A DNA stretch of 41,923 bases from Oscillospiraceae bacterium. Lineage in GTDB: Bacteria; Bacillota; Clostridia; Oscillospirales; Acutalibacteraceae. Position numbers and translations under genes: made by a program. Where the stretch lies: positions 1-41,923 of the forward strand of contig JAITGE010000034.1 in the NCBI GenBank assembly GCA_031280825.1, given 5' to 3'. This document shows positions 8,110 to 16,508 of this stretch, piece after piece. Position 1 is the stretch's first letter; every line of letters starts with the position of its first letter. The notes beneath the pieces are model-generated. The model was not told the origin of the DNA, did no database searches, and saw only the letters and a list, made by a program, of their open reading frames with translations.

Positions 8110-9318
8110 TCAAGCAATTCGCGATGCCTTGCCATAATCAAGCGGATGCGGCGTCCCCGGTTGCTTTGCGTGACCCAGCAACACCGCCAGCCCAAAAGAA
8201 AACCCCTCAGGAACACCCAGCCTTGCAAAGAATTCCGTGCCCCGCTCGCCCGCGAAGCACTGCCCCGCCAAGCCACAAATGCAGCTGTCAATTCCCAAAG
8301 TCGCTGCTGTCAGAACGATGCTTTGCGCCAAAATGCCGCAATCCACCGCCGCATTGCCCTCCACCGCCAAAAACACTGCGCAGGGCGCGTGATAAAAAAC
8401 CGTTCCGCCGCGCGCTTGCAAGCGTTCATAAGTGCCGCGATCCGCTTGCGCGGCAAGCATTTGCATCCCGTAAACGTCCATTTCAGCAAGCTGTGCCCGG
8501 TTTGTTACGAAAACCATCCGCCAAGGCTGACGGTTCATGGCACTCGGCGCCGCAAGACCCGCCAGTGTCAGCAAGTGAAGCTGATCCTCCGAAAGCGCCT
8601 GTTCCGGGTTGAAATCGCGGCAGGTGTACCGATTCAATATGGGCGCAATCACCCGCTTTCCTGCATCCTCCACGGCGCACTTTTCTTCTCTTACCTTATC
8701 GAGCTGCCGCAGCACTGCTCCCAGCGGAGCAAGCAATTCTTCCACCGCGCCGGTGTTTTCAATCACGGTAATCCCTTCCGCAGGATCCGAAACTGCCACA
8801 TAGGGGATTCCCCGCTGCGCCCGCATACGCAGCGACACAGCGGATGCATCCACGCCATCGCGGGCAAGTAAGCGCCGCAACCGCAGCTCCTCCGGCGCAG
8901 TGACGACCACAAGCCAATCGCACATTGCAGCCAATTCACTTTCCTGCAAAGCAGCGGCGTCAACGACAATCGCGCGGCTTTGCGGGGAAACGAGCGCCGC
9001 TCGCCGCACCGCCAGCGCCGTGATAGCCGGGTGCGTGATTTCGCCCAACGTTCGCCGCCCCGCCGCATCCGCGAAAGCGCGCTCAGCAAGCAAGGAACGG
9101 CGCAAAGCTCCGTCGCTTCCTACAATATCAGAGCCAAAGGTATCCGCCAGCGCGGTCAACACAGGCGAACCGGCTTGCACAACCTCCCGTGCCAGCATGT
9201 CGCCGTCAATAACAGCGCAGCCCATATCGCGTAGCAAAGCCGCCGCCGCCGACTTCCCCGCGCCCGTCGGACCGGTCAGCCCCAAAACAGGAATCAAAAC
9301 CCCCGGGAACAAACGCAA
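8110..9318 (-). CDS. coaE: Fusion of dephospho-CoA kinase (CoaE) and an FMN nitroreductase
   Basis: A single 402-codon frame encodes two enzymes. Residues ~9-205 are CoaE, which phosphorylates dephospho-CoA in the last step of CoA synthesis: P-loop GPTGAGKS (16-23), DGDMLAREVV, EITHPAI and CDWLVVVTAP. The usual DIPLLFE loop is altered to VDAAALQES. Residues ~222-402 are a compact nitroreductase: NRYTCRDF (229-236), PSAMNRQPW (258-266) and CGILAQSIVLTAATLGID, typical of FMN-dependent NAD(P)H oxidoreductases. No stop or frameshift separates them. The only clear start in this frame near the upstream stop is TTG at 9318; a second TTG at 9297 is possible, and neither has a strong ribosome site. 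Spacing to the tsaC stop is 3 nt, suggesting translational coupling. Confidence 0.85.
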   Translation of the reverse strand: MRLFPGVLIPVLGLTGPTGAGKSAAAALLRDMGCAVIDGDMLAREVVQAGSPVLTALADTFGSDIVGSDGALRRSLLAERAFADAAGRRTLGEITHPAITALAVRRAALVSPQSRAIVVDAAALQESELAAMCDWLVVVTAPEELRLRRLLARDGVDASAVSLRMRAQRGIPYVAVSDPAEGITVIENTGAVEELLAPLGAVLRQLDKVREEKCAVEDAGKRVIAPILNRYTCRDFNPEQALSEDQLHLLTLAGLAAPSAMNRQPWRMVFVTNRAQLAEMDVYGMQMLAAQADRGTYERLQARGGTVFYHAPCAVFLAVEGNAAVDCGILAQSIVLTAATLGIDSCICGLAGQCFAGERGTEFFARLGVPEGFSFGLAVLLGHAKQPGTPHPLDYGKASRIA

Positions 9319-9321
9319 CCC

Positions 9322-10353
9322 TCATTCCAGCTTGATTTCACGAAAAGCTGCTGCTCGCAGCAATCGATTGTAAACCGCCAGCGCGATGCCATCCCGTTCA
9401 GGTGCACGGCAATAAACACAGCGCCGTCCGTCGGCATCCAATTGGCGAAGACAGGCGAAAAGCCGCCGTGCCTGCTCCTTTGGGTCGCTCTCTATGCCAT
9501 AAACGTACAAAGGCAAACCAAGCGGCGCCAACACCGGGCAATCCTCCAAAAAGCAGAGCAACGCGTCGCACTGCAGCGTGTGCGTCCGCGCGTATGCCGC
9601 AAACGCCAAGGCATCACCCGTAAGCAACGTTAGCTCCGCGCGAGGAGCGTAATGCGCATACTTCATGCCCGGCGAAGACACTGGTGCGTCCGCCGCCAAA
9701 GCCGCGCCGACTGCCGGGCTGATTTGCACCTCGCCCAACACGGCGCGTAGCTGCGCGGGCGTAATGCCGCCGGGGCGCAGCAAGCAGGGGACATCTCCCG
9801 CAAGGCTTACAACGGTAGATTCCACGCCAACGCAGCAATCTCCGCCATCCAGAACGGCGGCAATACGTTCATCCAGATCCGCCAGCACGTGTGCGGCACA
9901 GGTAGGGCTTGGCGAGCCGGAACGATTGGCACTCGGCGCAGCCAACGGAACGCCCGCTATTTGCAATACCCTCCGTGCCGCCGGGTGCGCGGGAACGCGC
10001 AAAGCAACGGTATCCAGCCCCGCACTCACTGCGCTTGGCACGCACGCCGACTTGGGTAAAATCATTGAAAGCGGTCCCGGCCAAAAAGCATCCGCCAAAA
10101 GCCTCGCTTGTTTTGGGAATGCGCGCACAAGCGCCGCCGCGCCCGCGACCGTCGGAATGTGCACAATCAACGGATTATCCTGCGGACGACCCTTGGCGGC
10201 AAAAACACCGGCGACAGCCGCCGCGTCCAGCGCATTGGCGGCAAGCCCGTAAACGGTCTCGGTGGGAATTGCAACGGCGGCGCCATCCCGCAGCAACGCT
10301 GCCGCACGGGCAACATCCGCCGCATTTTGCGCAGACAGCCGTTCTGTTTGCAT
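9322..10353 (-). CDS. tsaC: L-threonylcarbamoyladenylate synthase, Sua5 type
   Basis: The 343-residue protein makes threonylcarbamoyl-AMP from threonine, bicarbonate and ATP for t6A modification of tRNA. The YrdC/TsaC domain (about 10-200) shows AIPTETVYGLAANA, AAKGRPQDNPLIVHI, FWPGPLSMIL, LRVPAHPAA, PSANRSGSPSPT and VESTVVSL. A C-terminal Sua5 domain (about 240-343) follows a linker with PGMKYAHYAP, the usual junction in Sua5/YwlC proteins, so it is the long form. ATG at 10353 follows AAGGGA by a few nt. It lies 72 nt after tyrS with no visible terminator and 3 nt before the coaE fusion, placing two tRNA-related genes in one transcription unit. Confidence 0.93.
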   Translation of the reverse strand: MQTERLSAQNAADVARAAALLRDGAAVAIPTETVYGLAANALDAAAVAGVFAAKGRPQDNPLIVHIPTVAGAAALVRAFPKQARLLADAFWPGPLSMILPKSACVPSAVSAGLDTVALRVPAHPAARRVLQIAGVPLAAPSANRSGSPSPTCAAHVLADLDERIAAVLDGGDCCVGVESTVVSLAGDVPCLLRPGGITPAQLRAVLGEVQISPAVGAALAADAPVSSPGMKYAHYAPRAELTLLTGDALAFAAYARTHTLQCDALLCFLEDCPVLAPLGLPLYVYGIESDPKEQARRLFACLRQLDADGRRCVYCRAPERDGIALAVYNRLLRAAAFREIKLE

Positions 10354-10425
10354 AGACTTCCCTTCGGTAAACCAAAATTATTGAAACCCTTGCGTCTCTG
10401 CCACGACCAAGGATGGCGACAGCGG

Positions 10426-11658
10426 TCAAGAAGCATCTGCACCCACCGTCAACCGGCAGTAGCCCTTCTTGCCCTTACGCAGCAATATCGGCAGGGCTTG
10501 CTTTTGGATCACATGACCAATGCCGCCGGCTTTTTCATCCCCGATGAACACGCCGCCCTGCTCCACCAGGCGCCGGGCGTCACTTCTGGATTTCGCCAAC
10601 CCCGCCCTGCACAGCGCGGTGACGACATCAATTTTGCCATCCGCAAAATCTTCTTCAAGCAGCGCAACGCTCGGCACGGAGCCACCTTCGCCCACACCGG
10701 CAAAAAGAACTTTCGCCGCCGCCTGCACCCGTTCAGCTTCCTCGTGCCCATGGATGAGCGCGGTAACCTCAAACGCCAGCCTTTCCTTTGCGGTATTGAT
10801 TGCCGCATCCCGCAACGCCGCATATTCGGCAATCTCTTCCAACGGTAAAAAGGTCAGCATTTTCATGCAGCGAATAACGTCCGCGTCGCCCACGTTGCGC
10901 CAGTACTGATAAAAATCATAGGGACTGGTGCGTTCAGGGTTCAGCCACACCGCGCCTTTTTCCGTTTTGCCCATCTTTTTGCCTTCGCTTGTGAGCAGCA
11001 GTTTGCTGGTCATGGCGTAAACATCCTCGCCGTCACAGCGTCGGCAAAGCGCCACTCCGCCAATCATATTGCTCCATTGGTCGTCGCCACCCATTTGCAG
11101 CACAACGCCATATTCGCGCCGCAAATGCAAAAAATCATAGCTCTGCATGATCATGTAATTCATCTCGAAAAAAGTCAGCCCGCCTTTTTCGAGCCGTGCC
11201 CTGTAGCATTCGGCGGCAAGCATCCGATTCACGCTGAAATGCACGCCTGTTTCGCGCAAAAAATCAATATAATTCTTGCCCAGCAGCCAATCGGCATTGT
11301 TGACCATGGTCGCTCTGCCCTGGTCGAAATCCACCATGCGGCTCATTTGCCGCCGAAAGCAATCAATATTATGATCGATTTCCGCGCGCGTAAGCATTTT
11401 ACGCATTTCCGTTTTGCCCGTCGGGTCGCCAATCATCGCGGTTGCGCCGCCAAAAAGTGCAACAGGAATATGCCCCGCTCGCTGCATATGCGCCATCACG
11501 ATTGCCTGCACAAAATGCCCGATATGCAAGCTATCCGCTGTCGGATCAAAGCCAATATAAAATTTAATGGGCGCGCCGTCAAGCAGCGCCTCCATTTTAT
11601 CAGGATCGGTCATCTGCGCCACCAAGCCACGAGCTTGCAGTTCTTTAAAAATACGCAT
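10426..11658 (-). CDS. tyrS: Tyrosyl-tRNA synthetase
   Basis: The 410-residue class I synthetase charges tRNA-Tyr. From ATG 11658, HIGH is at 45-48 within DSLHIGH, and the KMSKS loop reads KMGKT at 228-232. MGGDDQWSN marks the tyrosine/ATP pocket, and a C-terminal S4-like RNA-binding domain (about 340-405) reads SRSDARRLVEQGGVFI. An upstream ATG 11 codons earlier lacks a ribosome site, while AAAGAAG lies 9 nt before 11658. The promoter at 11694-11722 is read from the opposite side of the xylA terminator. The leader between promoter and start is only about 30 nt, so there is no room for a T-box. The family call is certain. Confidence 0.97.
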   Translation of the reverse strand: MRIFKELQARGLVAQMTDPDKMEALLDGAPIKFYIGFDPTADSLHIGHFVQAIVMAHMQRAGHIPVALFGGATAMIGDPTGKTEMRKMLTRAEIDHNIDCFRRQMSRMVDFDQGRATMVNNADWLLGKNYIDFLRETGVHFSVNRMLAAECYRARLEKGGLTFFEMNYMIMQSYDFLHLRREYGVVLQMGGDDQWSNMIGGVALCRRCDGEDVYAMTSKLLLTSEGKKMGKTEKGAVWLNPERTSPYDFYQYWRNVGDADVIRCMKMLTFLPLEEIAEYAALRDAAINTAKERLAFEVTALIHGHEEAERVQAAAKVLFAGVGEGGSVPSVALLEEDFADGKIDVVTALCRAGLAKSRSDARRLVEQGGVFIGDEKAGGIGHVIQKQALPILLRKGKKGYCRLTVGADAS

Positions 11659-11693
11659 GATAGCAGACTTCTTTCTGTGCATTCTACACACGT

Positions 11694-11722
11694 ATCATAG
11701 CACAACCCGGCAAAAATGTCAA
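11694..11722 (-). promoter_or_regulatory. tyrS promoter
   Basis: On the minus strand a perfect TTGACA (11722-11717), a 17-nt spacer and TATGAT (11699-11694). The -35 box is made from the last bases of the xylA terminator hairpin plus the start of its T-tract, so the two signals share sequence. Confidence 0.75.
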
Positions 11723-11762
11723 CGCTCTCCCCCGTGCGTTTCACACGGAACGGAGAGCGTTG
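11712..11762 (-). terminator. Rho-independent terminator of the xylA operon
   Basis: Perfect 11-bp arms CAACGCTCTCC (11720-11730) and GGAGAGCGTTG (11752-11762), extended by an inner CCGTG/CACGG pair. On the minus strand the hairpin is followed by ACATTTTT. It lies 17 nt past the xylA stop. Confidence 0.88.
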
Positions 11763-11778
11763 CAAATCCGCAAAAATA

Positions 11779-13092
11779 TTAGCCGAACATCACACTGTTC
11801 ACAACAGCCTCCAGATATTCCTGCTTGCCGCTGGTGGTCGCAACATCGCCTGCCTTGAGCGCATAGGTCTCAAGATCCCGGATCGTCGCTTTGCCGCTCA
11901 CAATTTCCGCACCCAAGCCGCTTTCGTAGCCCGCATAGCGTTGCTGAACGAAATCCGCCAAGCGCCCGTCCTCGCGCAGCTTAACCGCCACACGCAGCCC
12001 CAGCGCAAAGCTGTCCATCCCGGCAATATAAGCCTGGAAAAGATCCTCAAAGGTATTGGACGCACGACGGGCTTTTGCGTCAAAGTTCAGACCGCCCAGC
12101 TTGAAGCCGCCAGCTTCAAGAACCTCCCACATAGCAAGAGCAGTGTCATACACGTTGGTTGGGAACTGATCTGTATCCCAACCCAGCAACGGGTCACCAA
12201 TGTTCGCGTCAATCGAGCCGAAGAAGCCTTCCTCCCGCGCAACACGCAGTTCATGCTGGAAGGTATGCCCCGCCAGCGTGGCGTGGTTCGCTTCAATGTT
12301 CATGCGAAAATCATCCTGCAGACCATATTTGCGTAAAAAGCCGATTGCTGTAGCGGCATCGTAATCATACTGGTGCTTCATAGGCTCGCGGGGCTTTGGC
12401 TCAATGTAGAACAGCCCTTTGAAGCCGATGCTGCGTGCGTAATCCCGCGCCATGGTGAACAACCGCGCGATGTTTTCCTGCTCCAGCCCATAATTGGTGT
12501 TGAGCAGGGTTTCGTAGCCCTCGCGCCCACCCCAAAACACATAGCCCTCGCCGCCCAAGCGGACGGTCAGTTCCAGCGCCTTTTTCACCTGCGCCGCCGC
12601 GAAGGCGAAAACCTCCGGGGAGCAGGAGGATGCCGCGCCGTTTTGATAGCGCGGATTGCTGAAAAGATTCGCCGTGCCCCACAGCGGGCGGATGTCCGTA
12701 CCCTTCTGCAAAGCCTCAAGCTTATCGGCAACCACATCCAGCCGCGCATTGGTGGCGGCGAGAGTTTCCGCTTCCGGCGCAAGGTCGCGGTCATGGAAAC
12801 AATAGAAATCAATACCCAGCTTTTGCATCAGCTCAAAGCCTGCTTCGGCTTTCGCGACAGCGTAGGCGGTCGGGTCGCTCTGCCCGTAATTCTTGGCCAA
12901 CGTGCCGCTGCCAAACATGTCACTGCCCTCGGCGCAAAGCGTGTGCCACCAGCTCATGGCAAAGCGCAAATGCTCCTTCATGGTTTTGCCCAGCAAAATC
13001 TCATCCGGATTGTAAAAATGAAACGCCAGTGCGCCCTTGCTCTTTGCCCCCTCGTAAGCAATTTTGGGGACGGACGGAAAAAAATCAGACAT
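11779..13092 (-). CDS. xylA: Xylose isomerase, class II
   Basis: The 437-residue TIM-barrel enzyme interconverts D-xylose and D-xylulose. The catalytic pair is in CFHDRD (His100, Asp103). Metal ligands are seen at Glu231 and Lys233 (YIEPKPREP), Glu267 and His270 ([14 protein letters not shown]), Asp295 (SIDANIGD), and Asp306/Asp308 (GWDTDQFP). The long N-terminus and ~437 length identify class II. GAAGGAG lies 7 nt before the ATG. It follows the Gfo/Idh gene by 97 nt in the same direction; no clear separate promoter was found in that gap. There is no xylB, xylose transporter or xylR beside it, so the operon is unlike a classic xylose locus. Confidence 0.96.
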   Translation of the reverse strand: MSDFFPSVPKIAYEGAKSKGALAFHFYNPDEILLGKTMKEHLRFAMSWWHTLCAEGSDMFGSGTLAKNYGQSDPTAYAVAKAEAGFELMQKLGIDFYCFHDRDLAPEAETLAATNARLDVVADKLEALQKGTDIRPLWGTANLFSNPRYQNGAASSCSPEVFAFAAAQVKKALELTVRLGGEGYVFWGGREGYETLLNTNYGLEQENIARLFTMARDYARSIGFKGLFYIEPKPREPMKHQYDYDAATAIGFLRKYGLQDDFRMNIEANHATLAGHTFQHELRVAREEGFFGSIDANIGDPLLGWDTDQFPTNVYDTALAMWEVLEAGGFKLGGLNFDAKARRASNTFEDLFQAYIAGMDSFALGLRVAVKLREDGRLADFVQQRYAGYESGLGAEIVSGKATIRDLETYALKAGDVATTSGKQEYLEAVVNSVMFG

Positions 13093-13189
13093 TGCAATAC
13101 TCCTTCATTCTATTTCAGATTTCCAACCCAGATATCAATCGTTTTTTCATAGATTTACCGACTTTCTGTCATAATTTGCAACAGAAAAC

Positions 13190-14335
13190 CTACCCCGCAA
13201 TAACACCTTCCTCACCCACGATGGGCATGGCGGGCTGCAGCTCAAACGGCGCTTCGATTTGCACCTCACGCCCACTGTCGCTGCTCAGGCGGAAAGCGCG
13301 CATGACCTCTAAAACGTGCAGCGTTTGCTGCACTGCGGCGCGTGGCTCACGCCCGGTTTCGAGCGCCTTCGCCAAATCCGCCAGACCCAAGGCGCGGCTG
13401 TTGTTCTCATAGCAAGTGTAGGGCGTGTCGATCTTCACCCAGTCGCCGCTGCCAAAGGCAACATTGGCAGGGTTGCTTTCGCCCACCTTGATTTGAATAT
13501 CGCCACTGAAGTTATTTGGGTTAGGGACGGTCATATTTCCATGCGTGCCGTAAATTTCAATACAAGGCAACCCGGGCATAGAGTACACGTCGAAGGTCAT
13601 GAAAATCTGCACAATCGCGCCGCTCTTGAAACGGATAAGCCCCATTTCGTAGGTCGGGCAATCCACATCGATAATCGTACCGTGCAGCGGCTTGCTGGTG
13701 ATGGTGCGGGTAGGATACTCCTGCTTTGCCATACCCATCACAGATTGCACGGGACCTAAAAGATTCACCAGCGCGGTGACATAATACGGTCCCATATCAA
13801 GCATCGGACCGCCGCCGGGAGTCTTGTAGTAAAACTCCGGATCGGGATGCCAGGTTTCGTGCCCGTGGCAGATCAGCCGCGCCATGCCGCCGATAGGTTG
13901 ACCAATCACGCCCTCCTCCAACAGCTTGCGGCAGCCTTGAATGCCCGCGCCCATAAACGTATCCGGCGCGCCGCCCAGCAGCAAGCCTTTTTCCGCCGCC
14001 AATGCTGCCAACTCACGCCCCAGCTCCAGTGTGGCGGCAAGAGGCTTTTCGCTGTAAACAGGCTTGCCCGCCTCCAGCGCCGCCTTGGTTACGCCATAAT
14101 GCTCGTTCGGGCGAGTGATATTGAGGACGATATCCACCTCCGGGTCGGCAAACAACTCATACATATCGTTGTAAATCTTCGGAATACCGTACTTTTCGGC
14201 GGCGCGTTCCGCTTTTTCGCGAACCAGATCGCAAACGCCTGCAATCTCCAGCTCCTTGAATTTCTTTGTGATGTTCTCCAGATAAATGCCGCTGATATCC
14301 CCCACGCCAACAAAACCGATCTTCTTAATACCCAT
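13190..14335 (-). CDS. Gfo/Idh/MocA-family NAD(P)-dependent oxidoreductase
   Basis: The 381-residue protein has an N-terminal Rossmann domain beginning IKKIGFVGVGDISGIYL and the family's conserved EKP motif in PVYSEKPLA, followed by a C-terminal alpha/beta substrate domain (GGGPMLDMGPYYVTALVNLLG). These enzymes oxidise or reduce sugars, inositols or related polyols. Start 14335 is set by GAGGAGG 10 nt upstream; a longer in-frame extension overlaps the ThuA gene and lacks a site. It sits 74 nt after the ThuA-like gene, a pairing common in sugar-catabolic operons, and before xylA. The substrate cannot be told from sequence. Confidence 0.9.
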   Translation of the reverse strand: MGIKKIGFVGVGDISGIYLENITKKFKELEIAGVCDLVREKAERAAEKYGIPKIYNDMYELFADPEVDIVLNITRPNEHYGVTKAALEAGKPVYSEKPLAATLELGRELAALAAEKGLLLGGAPDTFMGAGIQGCRKLLEEGVIGQPIGGMARLICHGHETWHPDPEFYYKTPGGGPMLDMGPYYVTALVNLLGPVQSVMGMAKQEYPTRTITSKPLHGTIIDVDCPTYEMGLIRFKSGAIVQIFMTFDVYSMPGLPCIEIYGTHGNMTVPNPNNFSGDIQIKVGESNPANVAFGSGDWVKIDTPYTCYENNSRALGLADLAKALETGREPRAAVQQTLHVLEVMRAFRLSSDSGREVQIEAPFELQPAMPIVGEEGVIAG

Positions 14336-14409
14336 AAAAAGATGCTCCTCCTCAGTTAATGATAAATTAAAATGCCTTCTGTAGCAAGAGTCAACGCGAA
14401 CAGTCCGGT

Positions 14410-15132
14410 TCAATACATCTTCGCTTTGTTTCGGTAGCGATCCACCGACCAGTCTGCGGCTTTCGCGTCCGCTTTTCCCTCGGCAGCCCAAAGCATCCCG
14501 CGCCGCATCAACTCCTGCGCCGTCGGCGAGTTGTCAAACACATCGTCATGATGCCCCAGGGAGCAATAGAACACACGCCCAATGCCCCAGTACTTCGTCC
14601 AAACAACGGGCATATCAATCGGTTTGTTGGATGCGTGATAATAACTGATAAGTGGGAAACGCGTCGTTGCCAGCACTTCAATCGCCGGATCCACATGCAG
14701 GTAGTAATGCTCACTCTTCACCGGGAAATCCTCCAGACCCGCAACGATGGGGCTGGTTCCCCGGCGAAGGTTGACCGTGTATTCCACCTGGTCGCCGCCC
14801 GGATGACTTACCCACTGCCCACCGGTCATAAACTGCCACTCGGTATCGTTGCGAAAAGCGTCGCACATGCCGCCGTGGCAACCTGCGATGCCCGCCCCCT
14901 CAGCGACAGCGGTTGCAAGTGCCTTGGAAACGTTGCCCTCCATGCTGGAACCGGTCACCACAGGCACAAGCAAATCAAATTCGCCTATGCGATCCACCGG
15001 AAGATTATCCATGCCCTCGTAAATTTCACAGGTGAAGCCTTCGTTTTCCAAGATCCCCGAAAAACGCTTCGCAACCAGCTCGGGTTGATGCCCGTCCCAG
15101 CCGCCCCAGAAAATCAATGCCTGTTTGCTCAA
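14410..15132 (-). CDS. ThuA-like (trehalose utilisation) domain protein
   Basis: The ~240-residue protein has the class I amidotransferase-like fold of the ThuA family: ALIFWGGWDGHQPE at the N-terminus, GIAGCHGGMCDAF, GGQWVSHPGG, and WTKYWGIGRVFYCSLGHH near the C-terminus. ThuA-like proteins are tied to uptake or oxidation of disaccharides and commonly sit beside Gfo/Idh/MocA genes, as here. TTG at 15132, preceded by GGGG at 8 nt spacing, matches the family N-terminus. The ATG at 15159 lacks a ribosome site but cannot be excluded. It is first in the operon with the oxidoreductase and xylA. Confidence 0.85.
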   Translation of the reverse strand: MSKQALIFWGGWDGHQPELVAKRFSGILENEGFTCEIYEGMDNLPVDRIGEFDLLVPVVTGSSMEGNVSKALATAVAEGAGIAGCHGGMCDAFRNDTEWQFMTGGQWVSHPGGDQVEYTVNLRRGTSPIVAGLEDFPVKSEHYYLHVDPAIEVLATTRFPLISYYHASNKPIDMPVVWTKYWGIGRVFYCSLGHHDDVFDNSPTAQELMRRGMLWAAEGKADAKAADWSVDRYRNKAKMY

Positions 15133-15200
15133 AATATCAGCCCCATTTCTAAAAATCATAAAAATAGTACAAGCGCCCGTTCCCTGAAATATCCGGGAGC

Positions 15201-15229
15201 ATTATAGCACGTTACGCGCGCAGATGCAA
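15201..15229 (-). promoter_or_regulatory. Promoter of the ThuA-oxidoreductase-xylA operon
   Basis: On the minus strand TTGCAT (15229-15224), a 17-nt spacer and a perfect TATAAT (15206-15201). Start would be near 15194, giving a leader of about 60 nt. It is divergent from the carA promoter with about 120 bp between the -35 boxes. Confidence 0.75.
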
Positions 15230-15347
15230 GTAAAAAAAGTGAAAAAGTGGAATTTCGCAAAAAATGGCGAATGCGCCTGTGATTCGAGAGCAAATGTTCA
15301 CATGTGGGGAAACAGGGTTTGCTTGGTCTCTTCCCGCAAAATGGGGG

Positions 15348-15377
15348 TTGACAGGGCGCGGGATTGTATTGTAGAAT
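15348..15377 (+). promoter_or_regulatory. carAB promoter
   Basis: Perfect TTGACA (15348-15353), an 18-nt spacer and TAGAAT (15372-15377). Start near 15384 leaves a leader of about 20 nt, too short for a PyrR-type attenuator upstream of carA. Confidence 0.75.
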
Positions 15378-15404
15378 AGATTTCGGAGAGAGGGGGAATG
15401 CGCA

Positions 15405-16508
15405 ATGCCGTGCACCGCACCCAAGCCGCGCGCCTTGGTGCTGGAGAATGGACGCGTTTTTACAGGCTGCGCCTTTGGCGCGGACGTTGAAACGACAGGT
15501 GAGGTTGTTTTCACCACCAACATGACGGGGTACTTGGAAACGCTGACCGATCCCAGCTATGAAGGGCAAATTGTTACGCAGACCTTTCCCTTGATTGGAA
15601 ATTACGGCGTAAACCCGGCAGATTACGAAAGCAGAAAATCCTTTGTTAAAGGCTATATTGTTAAGGAATGGTGTCAGACGCCCTCCCATTTTGCGAACCG
15701 GGGGACGCTTGACGCTTTTTTGAAGCAATGGAATATCCCCGGGCTTTGGGGGATCGACACCCGTGCGCTCACCAAGCTTATCCGCACGGCGGGCGTGTTG
15801 CGCGGGCAACTTTGTGACGACCCCGCCGCCGCGTCCGTCACCGCCCTGCAGGATTTTCAAATCACCGGCGCCGTGCCGGCCGTGACGCTGGCGGCAGCGC
15901 AGACCTATGCCGCACAGGGCGAGGTCAAGAGAAAAGTACTGCTCTGGGATTTTGGCGTGAAAGACAGCTCCATTCGCCGCTTGACCGAACGCGGTTGCGA
16001 TGTGACAGTCGTCCCGGCGCATTGGACGGCAGAACAGATTGCCGCCGCCAAGCCGGACGGGATCCTGCTCTCCAACGGACCCGGCGACCCGGAGGATAAC
16101 ACGGGCGTGATTGCCGAAATAGCCAAATTGACCCGGACAGGCATTCCGATTTTCGGGATTTGCCTGGGGCATCAGCTGTTGGCGCTTGCCAACGGCGGCG
16201 CGGCGGAGAAGTTGAAATACGGGCACCGGGGCGGCAATCACCCGGTGCGGGATCTGCAAAGCGGGCGCACCTACATCACCAGCCAGAATCACGGCTACGC
16301 CGTGCGGTTGGATGCTTTGCCCTCCAATGCCCGCGCCCGTTGCATCAATGCCAACGACGGTACCTGCGAGGGCTTGGATTACGTGGATTTTCCCGGATTC
16401 TCGGTGCAGTTCCATCCGGAAGCCTGCGGCGGACCGAAGGACACGGAGTTTTTGTTTGACCGCTTTGTCGCGCGCATGGACGATGAACGGAAAGGGGGGC
16501 AAGCCTGA
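15405..16508 (+). CDS. carA: Carbamoyl-phosphate synthase small (glutaminase) chain
   Basis: The 367-residue subunit releases ammonia from glutamine for carbamoyl phosphate made by CarB, feeding arginine and pyrimidine synthesis. The N-terminal CarA domain shows TGEVVFTTNMTGY and SYEGQIV. The class I glutaminase domain (about 176-360) has nucleophile Cys253 in GICLGHQ and His337/Glu339 in FHPE. ATG 15405 is preceded by GAGAGGGGG with ~8 nt spacing. The TGA stop overlaps the carB ATG by one base (TGATG), indicating coupled translation. No PyrR or arginine-responsive leader was seen. Confidence 0.97.
   Translation: MPCTAPKPRALVLENGRVFTGCAFGADVETTGEVVFTTNMTGYLETLTDPSYEGQIVTQTFPLIGNYGVNPADYESRKSFVKGYIVKEWCQTPSHFANRGTLDAFLKQWNIPGLWGIDTRALTKLIRTAGVLRGQLCDDPAAASVTALQDFQITGAVPAVTLAAAQTYAAQGEVKRKVLLWDFGVKDSSIRRLTERGCDVTVVPAHWTAEQIAAAKPDGILLSNGPGDPEDNTGVIAEIAKLTRTGIPIFGICLGHQLLALANGGAAEKLKYGHRGGNHPVRDLQSGRTYITSQNHGYAVRLDALPSNARARCINANDGTCEGLDYVDFPGFSVQFHPEACGGPKDTEFLFDRFVARMDDERKGGQA

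Noticed and set aside
11659-11716. Possible T-box leader upstream of tyrS
   Set aside because: The mRNA leader after the mapped promoter boxes is only about 30 nt, too short for a T-box.
15378-15404. Possible PyrR-type attenuator before carA
   Set aside because: The leader is only about 20 nt and holds just the ribosome site.
15156-16502. 448-codon open frame on the minus strand opposite carA
   Set aside because: It is an antisense shadow of a certain carA; its translation is rich in Arg, His and Cys without domain motifs, and it has no ribosome site.
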